This document shows positions 7,798 through 14,780 of a DNA stretch of 64,000 nucleotides, in pieces. Made by a program: the position numbers and the translations under genes. Source of the DNA: Chryseobacterium sp. JV274 (GTDB lineage: Bacteria > Bacteroidota > Bacteroidia > Flavobacteriales > Weeksellaceae); assembly GCF_903969135.1 (NCBI RefSeq), contig NZ_LR824569.1, positions 1,674,001 through 1,738,000 of the forward strand, read 5' to 3'. Positions within the stretch are counted from its first letter, which is position 1. The number at the start of each line of letters is the position of its first letter. A model generated the notes under the pieces. That model searched no databases, was not told where the DNA came from, and worked only from the letters and a program-made list of their open reading frames with translations.

Positions 7798-8496
7798 TTA
7801 CTTTTCTCTATTATATTGTTCTGAAGGGTACACCTTTGTTTTGGTTACCCACTTATTATTGATCTTTTCTTTAGTGATCACTTTTACGCGGCCTTCTACC
7901 GTCATATCTTCTTCTTTTTCAAAGACTTTATCAAGTCCTTTATTGGGAACAACAGCATATTCAGTGGTAAAAATATCACAACAGCCAGATTTTCCATAGG
8001 AGATCAGGCGCTTACGTTTCACATCCACATCAAAAATATCAAGAGCACTGGACGCAAGATCCGTAAGTTCTTTACTCTTCACAAATGCCATTCTTGTACT
8101 GTTGAATACATAAACGTCATAGGAAGCAGCGCTATAGTTTCCCATATTCCCGTTCCTTACCGCTATATCTTCAGTTCCGTCAAAATTAAAATCATTAATG
8201 ATTACAGAGTTCTGTTTATTTGTCAGCTGGATCATTTTTCCCAGCCTGGGCTTTTCAGTCTGATCTGTTTCCAACACCAGATTATCCGATGCAAAAGTCT
8301 GTACCTTTGTATTTTTATGATCAAACAATTCTACAGTTCCTTTGCCGCTGCACCGGTCATCATAGCAATTTTCTACCTGGATGATTGCATCATAATTCTT
8401 TGATGCATTTTTAACCTCAAACTGATATTGTCCGAAACATGCAGGCCCCAGTAAAACAAAAGCCGGTAAATGTTTATACTTATTGAATAAATTCAT
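7798..8496 (-). CDS. Exported XAC2610-like protein
   Basis: 232 residues from the ATG at 8496. A longer frame begins at 8547, but a -7 element at 8532-8539 lies inside it and the shorter start gives a good signal-like N-terminus (MNLFNKYKHLPAFVLLGPACFGQ). The central motif IINDFNFDGTEDIAVRNGNMG resembles FG-GAP/XAC2610-type calcium-binding loops, and two Cys pairs (NCYDDRCSGKG and SGCCDIF) could form disulfides in the periplasm. Function unknown. It leads a two-gene operon with the HD hydrolase. Confidence 0.7.
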   Translation of the reverse strand: MNLFNKYKHLPAFVLLGPACFGQYQFEVKNASKNYDAIIQVENCYDDRCSGKGTVELFDHKNTKVQTFASDNLVLETDQTEKPRLGKMIQLTNKQNSVIINDFNFDGTEDIAVRNGNMGNYSAASYDVYVFNSTRMAFVKSKELTDLASSALDIFDVDVKRKRLISYGKSGCCDIFTTEYAVVPNKGLDKVFEKEEDMTVEGRVKVITKEKINNKWVTKTKVYPSEQYNREK

Positions 8497-8531
8497 GGTA
8501 ATAGTAAGTGATTTAGGTGTTTTTTTCCTAA

Positions 8532-8539
8532 CAAAAATA
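8532..8539 (-). promoter_or_regulatory. -7 element (TATTTTTG on minus)
   Basis: CAAAAATA on the plus strand reads TATTTTTG on the minus strand. It predicts a transcription start near 8527 and a roughly 30-base leader to the ATG at 8496, which decides the start of that gene. Confidence 0.55.
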
Positions 8540-8631
8540 CGAATCATAATACCGATCTCAAAATTCCGGCCTTATTATCTGTAAGGATCTGAAACATTTT
8601 AACAGCCTTTAAATAAAAGAGTGTTCAGTAA

Positions 8632-8736
8632 TAAGAAGCTATTTCCCGCTATACGCTCATACTCCTCGCTCCGTACCTGAACCCAAGCCGCTGTGAGGTA
8701 ACCGCTGCTATCGGGGCTATATCTTGGGTAATGAGC
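8632..8736. repeat. GC-richer structured intergenic element, probable dispersed repeat
   Basis: A gene-free stretch (8548-9014) contains this block, clearly richer in G and C than its surroundings. It holds several complementary arms: AGC...GCT near 8638-8650, ACCCAAG (8681-8687) against CTTGGGT (8723-8729), and repeated CCGCTG units (8688-8693 and 8703-8708). No open frame is credible. Its composition and folding resemble the short intergenic repeats of Flavobacteriia; copies elsewhere were not seen in this window. Confidence 0.4.
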
Positions 8737-8901
8737 AATAATTAATGAATGATAACTTTTTTTCTCTTTATTTCTTTCATTTTCATTTAAAATTTAAACA
8801 TTTTTTGATCAAATTCATTCTTATCAAAATTCATAGTAAAATTTATAAATCTGATTATCAAATATTTATACTATTTATTTTAAAAATTTCACTACTTTGT
8901 A

Positions 8902-8933
8902 TTGCATAATACCATTTTATTTACATATCTTTG
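8902..8933 (+). promoter_or_regulatory. Promoter of the padR-pspC operon
   Basis: TTG at 8902-8904, 21 bases, TATCTTTG at 8926-8933: an excellent match to the Bacteroidota housekeeping consensus. The leader to the PadR start is about 75 bases. Confidence 0.75.
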
Positions 8934-9014
8934 TAATGTAAAATCGAAATAGGTACAACTAGCTAGGTTCCGAACTTCGAAAATTATATAACTAATTAAC
9001 AAAACTTATCAAAG

Positions 9015-9344
9015 ATGAATACCGAAAATACCAAAGCGCAAATGCGAAAAGGAATTCTGGAATTCTGTATTCTAAGTCTCATCAATAATCGCGAAATGTA
9101 TGTTTCTGATCTTATTGACGAACTGAAAAAAGGAAAACTGGATGTAGTGGAAGGAACCCTCTACCCTCTTCTTACAAGACTTAAAAACGGAGAGTTTCTC
9201 TCTTACAGATGGGAAGAATCTACAGGAGGACCACCCAGAAAATATTATCAGATCACAGAAAAAGGAAAACTTTTCCTGGATGAACTTCAAAACACATGGA
9301 ATGAGCTGACAGCCTCAGTAAAAAACATCACCCAACAAAATTAA
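9015..9344 (+). CDS. PadR-family transcriptional regulator
   Basis: 109 residues, the full length of the small PadR subfamily. The winged helix spans about residues 10-85: MRKGILEFCILSLINNREMYVSDLIDEL, then VVEGTLYPLLTRLKNGEFLSYRWEES and GPPRKYYQITEKG, the PadR signature wing. These proteins usually repress their own operon and a neighbouring membrane-stress gene. It is 11 bases upstream of a PspC-domain gene and shares its promoter, so the likely target is this operon. Confidence 0.95.
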   Translation: MNTENTKAQMRKGILEFCILSLINNREMYVSDLIDELKKGKLDVVEGTLYPLLTRLKNGEFLSYRWEESTGGPPRKYYQITEKGKLFLDELQNTWNELTASVKNITQQN

Positions 9345-9355
9345 AAAACAAAGCT

Positions 9356-11077
9356 ATGAACAAGACACTCTCAATAGGACTCGCAGGTTTTTCTTTTACA
9401 ATAGAAGAACACGCATATATAAAGCTCAGCGATTACCTGAACGCTCTGAGAAGCTCACTGGATGCTTCTGAAGCTGATGAGGTAATGCATGACATAGAAA
9501 TAAGAATGGTGGAGATTTTCAAAGATTCTCTGGGAAAACGTGAAGTAATAAATGATACCGATGTAGAAAAGGTAATCGCACAGATCGGAAGCCCGGAAAA
9601 AATTGAAGAACAGGAAGAGGCTTATTTTTCTGAAAAAACATCTGCCAGAAATACCAATTCAGGAACTTATTATTCCGATAAAAAACAACTGTTCCGTGAC
9701 CCGGAAAAACAAAAAGTAGCAGGGGTTTGCGCAGGTTTAGCTCAATATGTAGGAATGGATATTACCGCAATGAGAGCAATCTGGCTGGGAATCTTTGTAT
9801 TAGGAATTTTTACAGCAGCCATTTCATCTTCACTGATCGGTCTTTTATATGTAATCCTTTGGATCGTACTTCCAAAAGCTGAAACAGCAGCAGATTTCCT
9901 GAAAATGCAGGGAAAGCCTATGAACTTCGACAATCTTAAGAATGAGTCTAATAAATTGGTTCAGTTTGCCAATGAATCTACTCAGAGGGTCGGAGAAATA
10001 TACAACGAAAACAAACCTTATATCAACAATGCAAGCAGCGGAATCTGGAATGTTTTCAAGTATATCGTAGGAGGATTCTTCGTATTGATGGCTGTAAGCA
10101 GCATTATCGGAGTATTTGTATTATTCGGTCTTTTCGGAATGGATACAGACTTTCCTGGTGCCAATGAAATAAGATTCTATATGGATGACCAGGGTCTTGA
10201 TAAAGTATTGGCAGCCATGATGGTAATCGGAAGCTTAATTCCAGCAATTCTTTTCAGCTTATTAAGTATTAAGATATTTTCTCCAAAAACAAAACTGAGA
10301 AATATCGGATGGGTAGTAGGAGGTTTATTTCTTCTTCTGATCGGACTGGGAACGTACTTCGGAATAAGCATGGCTAAAAAAGACATGATCTACAGAGGAA
10401 GTAAGGAAGATGTAGAGAATGTGGCCATCAACACTACTTCAGATACAGTGTATGTAGATGTAAAGCAAATCAATATTCCTCAGAATTTCAAAGCTTATAA
10501 TAATGACATTTATTCTGACAAAAGATCAGTGTATGAAGAAGACTATATCTCTGTAGACGTAACAAGAAAGCCAGATATTAAAACACCTTATCTGATCATC
10601 AAAAAAGAAGGAAAAGGATACAATTTCCCTATTCAGCTGACAGTTCCTGTAGAAGTTGTAAACAACAAAATACTACTTCCAAACTATATCAAATATCCAT
10701 ATGAGCACAGATTCAGAGACTATAGCCTGGAATATGAACTTGTAGTTCCGCAAAAAGCAGTGGTTATTTCAATGAACAAAAACCATATCCATATTGATGG
10801 TGACTTAGACGGAGATGGTATCAATGATGAAGATCAGGACAACGATGAAGATAACAACGGCGTTAGAATTGAAAAAAATAAAATCACGGTAAACGGTTCT
10901 AGTATTGAGTATAACTCTGATGATCAAGACAGTATCATCGTAAATGGCAAAAAAGTTCCGAACAACCAGGCAAAGAAAGTAATTGATTCTGCAGTGTCCA
11001 ATATCAAAAAATCAAATAAAGATATGGACATCAAAATCAAAGACGGAAAAAACGAAATTTCCATACAAACTAAATAA
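9356..11077 (+). CDS. PspC-domain membrane protein
   Basis: 573 residues. Residues 1-100 form a small helical domain (SLDASEADEVMHDIEIRM ... EKVIAQIGSPEKIEEQEE) like the HAAS fold next to PadR regulators. The PspC domain is at about 115-175 (QKVAGVCAGLAQYVGMDITAMRAIW plus a membrane helix). Further membrane segments lie near 235-258, 280-302 and 315-338; the C-terminal 230 residues are exported or periplasmic, with an acidic stretch (DGDLDGDGINDEDQDNDED) near 480-498 that could bind calcium. Likely an envelope-stress sensor controlled by the linked PadR protein. The combination is common in Flavobacteriia. Confidence 0.9.
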   Translation: MNKTLSIGLAGFSFTIEEHAYIKLSDYLNALRSSLDASEADEVMHDIEIRMVEIFKDSLGKREVINDTDVEKVIAQIGSPEKIEEQEEAYFSEKTSARNTNSGTYYSDKKQLFRDPEKQKVAGVCAGLAQYVGMDITAMRAIWLGIFVLGIFTAAISSSLIGLLYVILWIVLPKAETAADFLKMQGKPMNFDNLKNESNKLVQFANESTQRVGEIYNENKPYINNASSGIWNVFKYIVGGFFVLMAVSSIIGVFVLFGLFGMDTDFPGANEIRFYMDDQGLDKVLAAMMVIGSLIPAILFSLLSIKIFSPKTKLRNIGWVVGGLFLLLIGLGTYFGISMAKKDMIYRGSKEDVENVAINTTSDTVYVDVKQINIPQNFKAYNNDIYSDKRSVYEEDYISVDVTRKPDIKTPYLIIKKEGKGYNFPIQLTVPVEVVNNKILLPNYIKYPYEHRFRDYSLEYELVVPQKAVVISMNKNHIHIDGDLDGDGINDEDQDNDEDNNGVRIEKNKITVNGSSIEYNSDDQDSIIVNGKKVPNNQAKKVIDSAVSNIKKSNKDMDIKIKDGKNEISIQTK

Positions 11078-11084
11078 TTAACTT

Positions 11085-11147
11085 CAGAGAGTGGTAGAAG
11101 GTGTGAGTGGATGGCAACCGTTTGAAATTCACACTCTTCTTCTCTCA
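11085..11147 (+). terminator. Imperfect long hairpin after the pspC gene
   Basis: The arm AGAGAGTGGTAGAAGGTGTGA pairs, with a few mismatches, with TCACACTCTTCTTCTCTC about 22 bases downstream. No clear T-tract follows, so it could also protect the mRNA 3' end. Confidence 0.5.
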
Positions 11148-11251
11148 GAAAAGTAAAAATAAAACCATATTTAGTTTCTTATGTAAAAAAAAAGGTTTAA
11201 TTTCGTAGAGCTAAAATTTAATAACCAACCAACCAAAAACACAGCTTTATC

Positions 11252-11314
11252 ATGATACAATTTGCAATGGAATTCGTAATGAAAATCGTAGATTTAATTA
11301 GCGGTTTGTTTTAA
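11252..11314 (+). CDS. 20-residue amphipathic peptide, PSM-like
   Basis: An ATG-to-TAA frame of 20 residues starting MIQFAMEFVM and ending LISGLF. Polar residues fall at positions 3, 7, 11, 14 and 17-18 and everything between is strongly hydrophobic, so a helix would have one narrow polar face, as in staphylococcal phenol-soluble modulins or small type I toxins. It sits in a 315-base gap with its own TAATTTCG -7-like box (11198-11205) upstream and a perfect terminator hairpin (11341-11372) downstream. No homologue is known to me; expression is inferred only from this architecture. Confidence 0.45.
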   Translation: MIQFAMEFVMKIVDLISGLF

Positions 11315-11340
11315 GAGCGATAATATTTCAATATATTTGT

Positions 11341-11376
11341 AAAGTATAACCAAAGTTTGGTTATACTTTTTTGTTT
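11341..11376 (+). terminator. Terminator after the small peptide
   Basis: AAAGTATAACCAAA pairs perfectly with TTTGGTTATACTTT around one to three bases and is followed by a T-tract. It lies before the acyltransferase start at 11393. Confidence 0.85.
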
Positions 11377-11392
11377 TTAATTCAAGAAATCT

Positions 11393-11980
11393 ATGAAAAA
11401 GCTGATAGGCAAAGCAATGTTAAAAATATTAGGCTGGAAGGTCGTTCTGCAGGGCGATGTTAACAACCTGAACAGGTGTATCCTAGTGGTAGCACCTCAC
11501 ACCCATAATATGGAATACATTTTAGGAAATTTCGCCTATTGGTCACTGGAAAAACCTTTAAAAATCATTATTAAAGATGCCCACACCAAAGCCTGGTACG
11601 GAAGTATCGTAAAAGGTCTTGGCGGTATTGGTATAGACAGAACCCAGAAAAATGATCTGGTGAATTTTGTAGCCAACCAGTTTTCCAAAGAAGATTTCAG
11701 TCTTGTTATTACCCCGGAAGGAACAAGAAGCTGGGTTCCGAAATGGAGAAAAGGATTCTATCATATGGCCCTCGCTGCAAAAGTTCCTATTGTACTGGCA
11801 GCAGGTGATTTCAAAAGAAATATTGTTTACCTGGGTTATACTATTCCTTACGAAAGAATAGCTTCCGTTCCCTTTTCAGAAATTATGAAGGAAATTCAGG
11901 ACTATTATATAAAAAATGATATTGTCCCGAAAGTTCCCGAAAACTGGAATCCTGATATCATGGGAACCGGTAATGAATAA
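11393..11980 (+). CDS. PlsC-like lysophospholipid acyltransferase
   Basis: 195 residues, the short soluble or peripheral form of the glycerolphosphate acyltransferase family, which transfers acyl chains to lysophospholipids at the membrane. The first block reads VAPHTHNMEY at about residues 41-50; family members normally have H-x4-D, whereas here the acidic residue is Glu (HTHNME). The second block, VITPEGTRSWVPKWRKGFYHMA near 105-126, is conserved. A D-to-E change may keep function. It is followed 45 bases later by a hotdog thioesterase gene. Confidence 0.82.
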   Translation: MKKLIGKAMLKILGWKVVLQGDVNNLNRCILVVAPHTHNMEYILGNFAYWSLEKPLKIIIKDAHTKAWYGSIVKGLGGIGIDRTQKNDLVNFVANQFSKEDFSLVITPEGTRSWVPKWRKGFYHMALAAKVPIVLAAGDFKRNIVYLGYTIPYERIASVPFSEIMKEIQDYYIKNDIVPKVPENWNPDIMGTGNE

Positions 11981-12025
11981 AGCTAAAAACGAAATTAATC
12001 AATCATCATTTATCAATTATAAAAA

Positions 12026-12454
12026 ATGAAAGGTCAGACAAAAGAAGAAATATTAGCATTCATCAATAACTGGGGAGATGTAACGCTTGCCAAAACCCTT
12101 GAAATAAAATTCATCGATATTGATCTTGAAAATGAAACCCTTACTGCCACTATGCCTGTTCTTCCAAGAACACATCAGCCGTTTGGAATTATGCACGGAG
12201 GAGCAAGCTGTGTTTTGGCCGAAACTTTAGGGTCAAGCCTGTCTAATATCTTCATTGATGGTGAAAAATATTACGGAGTAGGAACCAATATCAATTCCAA
12301 TCATTTAAGAAGCAAAAAGGACGGCATTGTAACGGCTACTGCACGTTTTATCAGAAAAGGAAAATCCATGCACGTTTCAGAAATTGAAATCCGTGATGAA
12401 AAAGGTGTTTTGATCAATCATACAACAATGACGAATAATATCATTAACAGATAA
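12026..12454 (+). CDS. Hotdog thioesterase, probable DHNA-CoA hydrolase (MenI-like)
   Basis: 142 residues, PaaI/DHNA-CoA thioesterase branch of the hotdog fold. The motif PFGIMHGGASCVLAETLGS at residues 52-70 carries the catalytic Glu in LAETLGS, and NINSNHLRSKKDGIVTA follows as in 1,4-dihydroxy-2-naphthoyl-CoA hydrolases. The isochorismate synthase gene lies immediately downstream, supporting a role in menaquinone synthesis, though a terminator and a separate promoter lie between them. Alternative: a general phenylacetate-type thioesterase. Confidence 0.78.
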   Translation: MKGQTKEEILAFINNWGDVTLAKTLEIKFIDIDLENETLTATMPVLPRTHQPFGIMHGGASCVLAETLGSSLSNIFIDGEKYYGVGTNINSNHLRSKKDGIVTATARFIRKGKSMHVSEIEIRDEKGVLINHTTMTNNIINR

Positions 12455-12474
12455 GTTACCACAACATAAAAAAT

Positions 12475-12508
12475 AAAGAGCTTAAAATAAATTTAAGCTC
12501 TTTTTATT
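12475..12508 (+). terminator. Terminator after the thioesterase
   Basis: AAAGAGCTTAAA, loop ATAAA, TTTAAGCTCTTT and a T-rich tail. Confidence 0.88.
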
Positions 12509-12538
12509 TTGACATTTTTAAGACTAGTAATACCTTTG
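12509..12538 (+). promoter_or_regulatory. Promoter of the isochorismate synthase gene
   Basis: TTG at 12509-12511, 19 bases, TACCTTTG at 12531-12538. The leader is about 70 bases. The -33 box directly adjoins the T-tail of the preceding terminator. Confidence 0.72.
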
Positions 12539-12612
12539 CAGAAAGGAAAATTACTCCGGAAAGTCCTTATATTATTTCTGGTCATTGATTTTCAAAAATT
12601 CCTTCATAGCTC

Positions 12613-13599
12613 ATGATTTATTTCAAACTCCCTTTTGACGAAAGACTACTGTCTGCTGATGAAAAAAATATAAAAAATGCAGTCAATTTTTATTCCTACA
12701 ATGGTTTAGATCAAATCAGTTTCCATGGAAATATTGTTGAAGTTAATGCTGAAGAATTTACCCATACTTCAATTACAAACCAAGAATTGATCAGTGACTC
12801 AACAAATTCTGCTGCTGAAACGAAGGAAGAATACTGTAATACTCTACAGCAAGTGATTGAAGTAATCAAAGAAAACAATCTGCCTAAACTTGTTTATTCA
12901 AGAAGGAAGATTTTTACAGATTTCAAGACAATCAATTATAGAGAAAGTTTCGAAAATTTGTGTAATTCTTATCCCAATGCTTTCAGATATCTGTTTAACG
13001 ACGGGCAAAACACATGGATGGGGGCTTTCTCAGAAGTTTTAGGAAAATTCAATAAAATCACCCACGAGTTTGAAACCATGGCCCTTGCCGGTACTCTTCC
13101 GGTATCTGAAGAATGGTCTGAAAAGGAAATTGAAGAACAGAAACCTGTTACTACTTATATTCAGGATATTCTTAACAATTATTCTGACAATGTAAAACAT
13201 TCGGAAACCTATGATCATATTTCAGGAAATATAAAGCATTTACGCACAGATTTTAAGACCCATATTAAAGCAGAAGACCTTGACCGTATTATTCAGGACC
13301 TGCACCCTACTCCTGCTGTCTGTGGCATTCCAAAAGACTTTTGCAATGAGAATATCCGTAAATACGAAAAATTTCCACGTGAATTTTATGCCGGGTATAT
13401 CAAAGTTGAAACCGAAGAAAGTATTCTGTATTTTGTAAATCTACGCTGTGCAAGGCTTTATAAAGATTCTGTACATGTTTTTGTGGGAGGTGGAATAACA
13501 GCTCAAAGCAATCCGGAGAAAGAATGGAAAGAAACGGAACTGAAGTCTGAAGCCATATTGAAAAACCTGGTTATTTCACAGAACTCCGGAAACTTTTAA
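12613..13599 (+). CDS. menF: Isochorismate synthase (chorismate-binding)
   Basis: 328 residues, shorter than the E. coli enzyme (about 430) because the N-terminal part is reduced, as usual in Bacteroidota. The chorismate-binding domain spans about 75-320: KLVYSRRKIF, AFRYLFNDGQNTWMGAFSEVLGKF, TMALAGTLPVSEEWSEKEIEEQ, the conserved LHPTPAVCGIP and the final VHVFVGGGITAQSNPEKEWKETELK. It converts chorismate to isochorismate, the first committed step of menaquinone synthesis. The linked thioesterase and the distant menC at 41 kb fit this route. An isochorismate synthase for siderophores is less likely, as no siderophore genes are near. Confidence 0.88.
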   Translation: MIYFKLPFDERLLSADEKNIKNAVNFYSYNGLDQISFHGNIVEVNAEEFTHTSITNQELISDSTNSAAETKEEYCNTLQQVIEVIKENNLPKLVYSRRKIFTDFKTINYRESFENLCNSYPNAFRYLFNDGQNTWMGAFSEVLGKFNKITHEFETMALAGTLPVSEEWSEKEIEEQKPVTTYIQDILNNYSDNVKHSETYDHISGNIKHLRTDFKTHIKAEDLDRIIQDLHPTPAVCGIPKDFCNENIRKYEKFPREFYAGYIKVETEESILYFVNLRCARLYKDSVHVFVGGGITAQSNPEKEWKETELKSEAILKNLVISQNSGNF

Positions 13600-13877
13600 T
13601 ATCTTGATTGATTGTACTATTTAACCACAGATTTCCGGATTTTCGCAGATATTTGCCTATAGTTTTCTTTGCTGAGTGTAACGCCATTGCGAACGATTTT
13701 AAAATGGTTTATAATCATTTTTGCGAACTTTGCGTAATAATTTGCTTCGACTAATGCCAATTGAGGTTTTATACTTGTTTGAACAGACCAAAGCACACCT
13801 ATATTGAATATAAAAAACCAAAATTGTATTTAAGATAACCTATTTCCTAATCCCTATTACCTTCTACCTAATAAAAC
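13600..13877. other. Gene-free stretch with repeat-like fragments
   Basis: No open frame of substance. It contains short phrases that read like decayed intergenic repeats, for example CACAGATTTCCGGATTTTCGCAGAT near 13626 split by changes, and TTGCGAACTTTGCGTAA near 13722. I can assign no function. Confidence 0.3.
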
Positions 13878-13903
13878 AAAAACCTCCTTCAAAATGAAAG
13901 AGG
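13878..13903 (-). terminator. Terminator of the marC unit
   Basis: On the minus strand GCCTCTTTC and GAAGGAGGT pair across a short AT-rich loop, followed by TTTTTGTTTTATT. Confidence 0.75.
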
Positions 13904-13927
13904 CTTATATCTATATGAAATATTCAA

Positions 13928-14128
13928 TTATTTCTTTAAACCGATTCTACTCCATGTATCCATTACAAAAAGCAAAATAAGGCCTAATGCAGCAGCTCCA
14001 GCTGAGAACGCAAACCTAACGTTATCTTCATCTCCTAAGATATCTGTCGCTTGCCAGTTGATCGCATAAAGATTGATGGCGATGAATACAATAAACAGTA
14101 CTAAAAATACTTTATAAAACTTCTTCAT
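13928..14128 (-). CDS. Small two-helix membrane protein
   Basis: 66 residues with membrane segments at about 5-24 and 40-57, separated by a short loop WQATDILGDEDNVRFAFS. It starts five bases after the marC stop codon, so it is co-transcribed with marC. I do not recognise a named family. A terminator closes the unit. Confidence 0.68.
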   Translation of the reverse strand: MKKFYKVFLVLFIVFIAINLYAINWQATDILGDEDNVRFAFSAGAAALGLILLFVMDTWSRIGLKK

Positions 14129-14133
14129 GACTC

Positions 14134-14736
14134 TTAAAAATTAATATAATTCTGCACCAACTGGGCAAAATTTGCGGTGAATAATTTAATTGAAATTGCC
14201 AAAAGGATAATTCCGAAAACTTTCTGAAGGATCATCAAAGTAGCATCCCCAATTTTCCTCTCCAACCATTTCGCTGATTTCAGCACCAAATATACGAAAA
14301 TTGTATTAAGAACAATTCCGAGGATAATATTAATATCATGAAATTCAGCCCTCAGAGACAGTGCTGTGGTTAAAGTTCCAGCTCCTGCAACCAGCGGAAA
14401 TGCGATGGGTACAATAGATGCAGCCTTTGCTTCAGTTGTTTTATTAATTTCAATTCCTAAAATCATTTCCAGGGCTATGACAAAAATCACAAAAGCACCG
14501 GCAATGGCAAAAGAATTTACATCTACTCCAATAAGTTTAAGGATCTTATTTCCTACGAAAAGGAAAACAATCATAATAGCACCAGCAGTGATTGCAGCCT
14601 TTCCGGCCTCAATCTGTCCGAACTTCTGCTGAAGACTTACTATAATGGGAACCGAGCCGATAATATCGATAACGGCAAAAAGAACCATAAAGCTGGTAAC
14701 GACCTCTTTAAAAGAGAAACCATCAAAAATTTCCAT
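14134..14736 (-). CDS. MarC-family integral membrane protein
   Basis: 200 residues with six hydrophobic helices, the standard MarC length. Typical features: FFAVIDIIGSVPIIVSL-type first loop (here LFAVIDIIGSVPIIVSLQQKFG near 18-39), the AFPLVAGAGTLTTALSL block near 112-128 and a hydrophobic C-terminus. MarC proteins sit in the inner membrane; their transport role is unsettled and the old link to multiple antibiotic resistance was withdrawn. A separate -7 element upstream shows it is not part of the Bat operon. Confidence 0.92.
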   Translation of the reverse strand: MEIFDGFSFKEVVTSFMVLFAVIDIIGSVPIIVSLQQKFGQIEAGKAAITAGAIMIVFLFVGNKILKLIGVDVNSFAIAGAFVIFVIALEMILGIEINKTTEAKAASIVPIAFPLVAGAGTLTTALSLRAEFHDINIILGIVLNTIFVYLVLKSAKWLERKIGDATLMILQKVFGIILLAISIKLFTANFAQLVQNYINF

Positions 14737-14758
14737 CTCTTTGTAATTAAAAATTTCG

Positions 14759-14766
14759 CAAAAATA
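14759..14766 (-). promoter_or_regulatory. -7 element of the marC unit
   Basis: CAAAAATA on the plus strand reads TATTTTTG on the minus strand, 22 bases upstream of the MarC start. Confidence 0.55.
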
Positions 14767-14780
14767 TGAAAATAAACTGA

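Noticed and set aside
11332-11339. TATATTTG as the promoter of the PlsC-like gene
   Set aside because: The following bases form a full terminator hairpin with T-tract, so transcripts starting here would stop at once; a chance match is more likely, though attenuation cannot be excluded.
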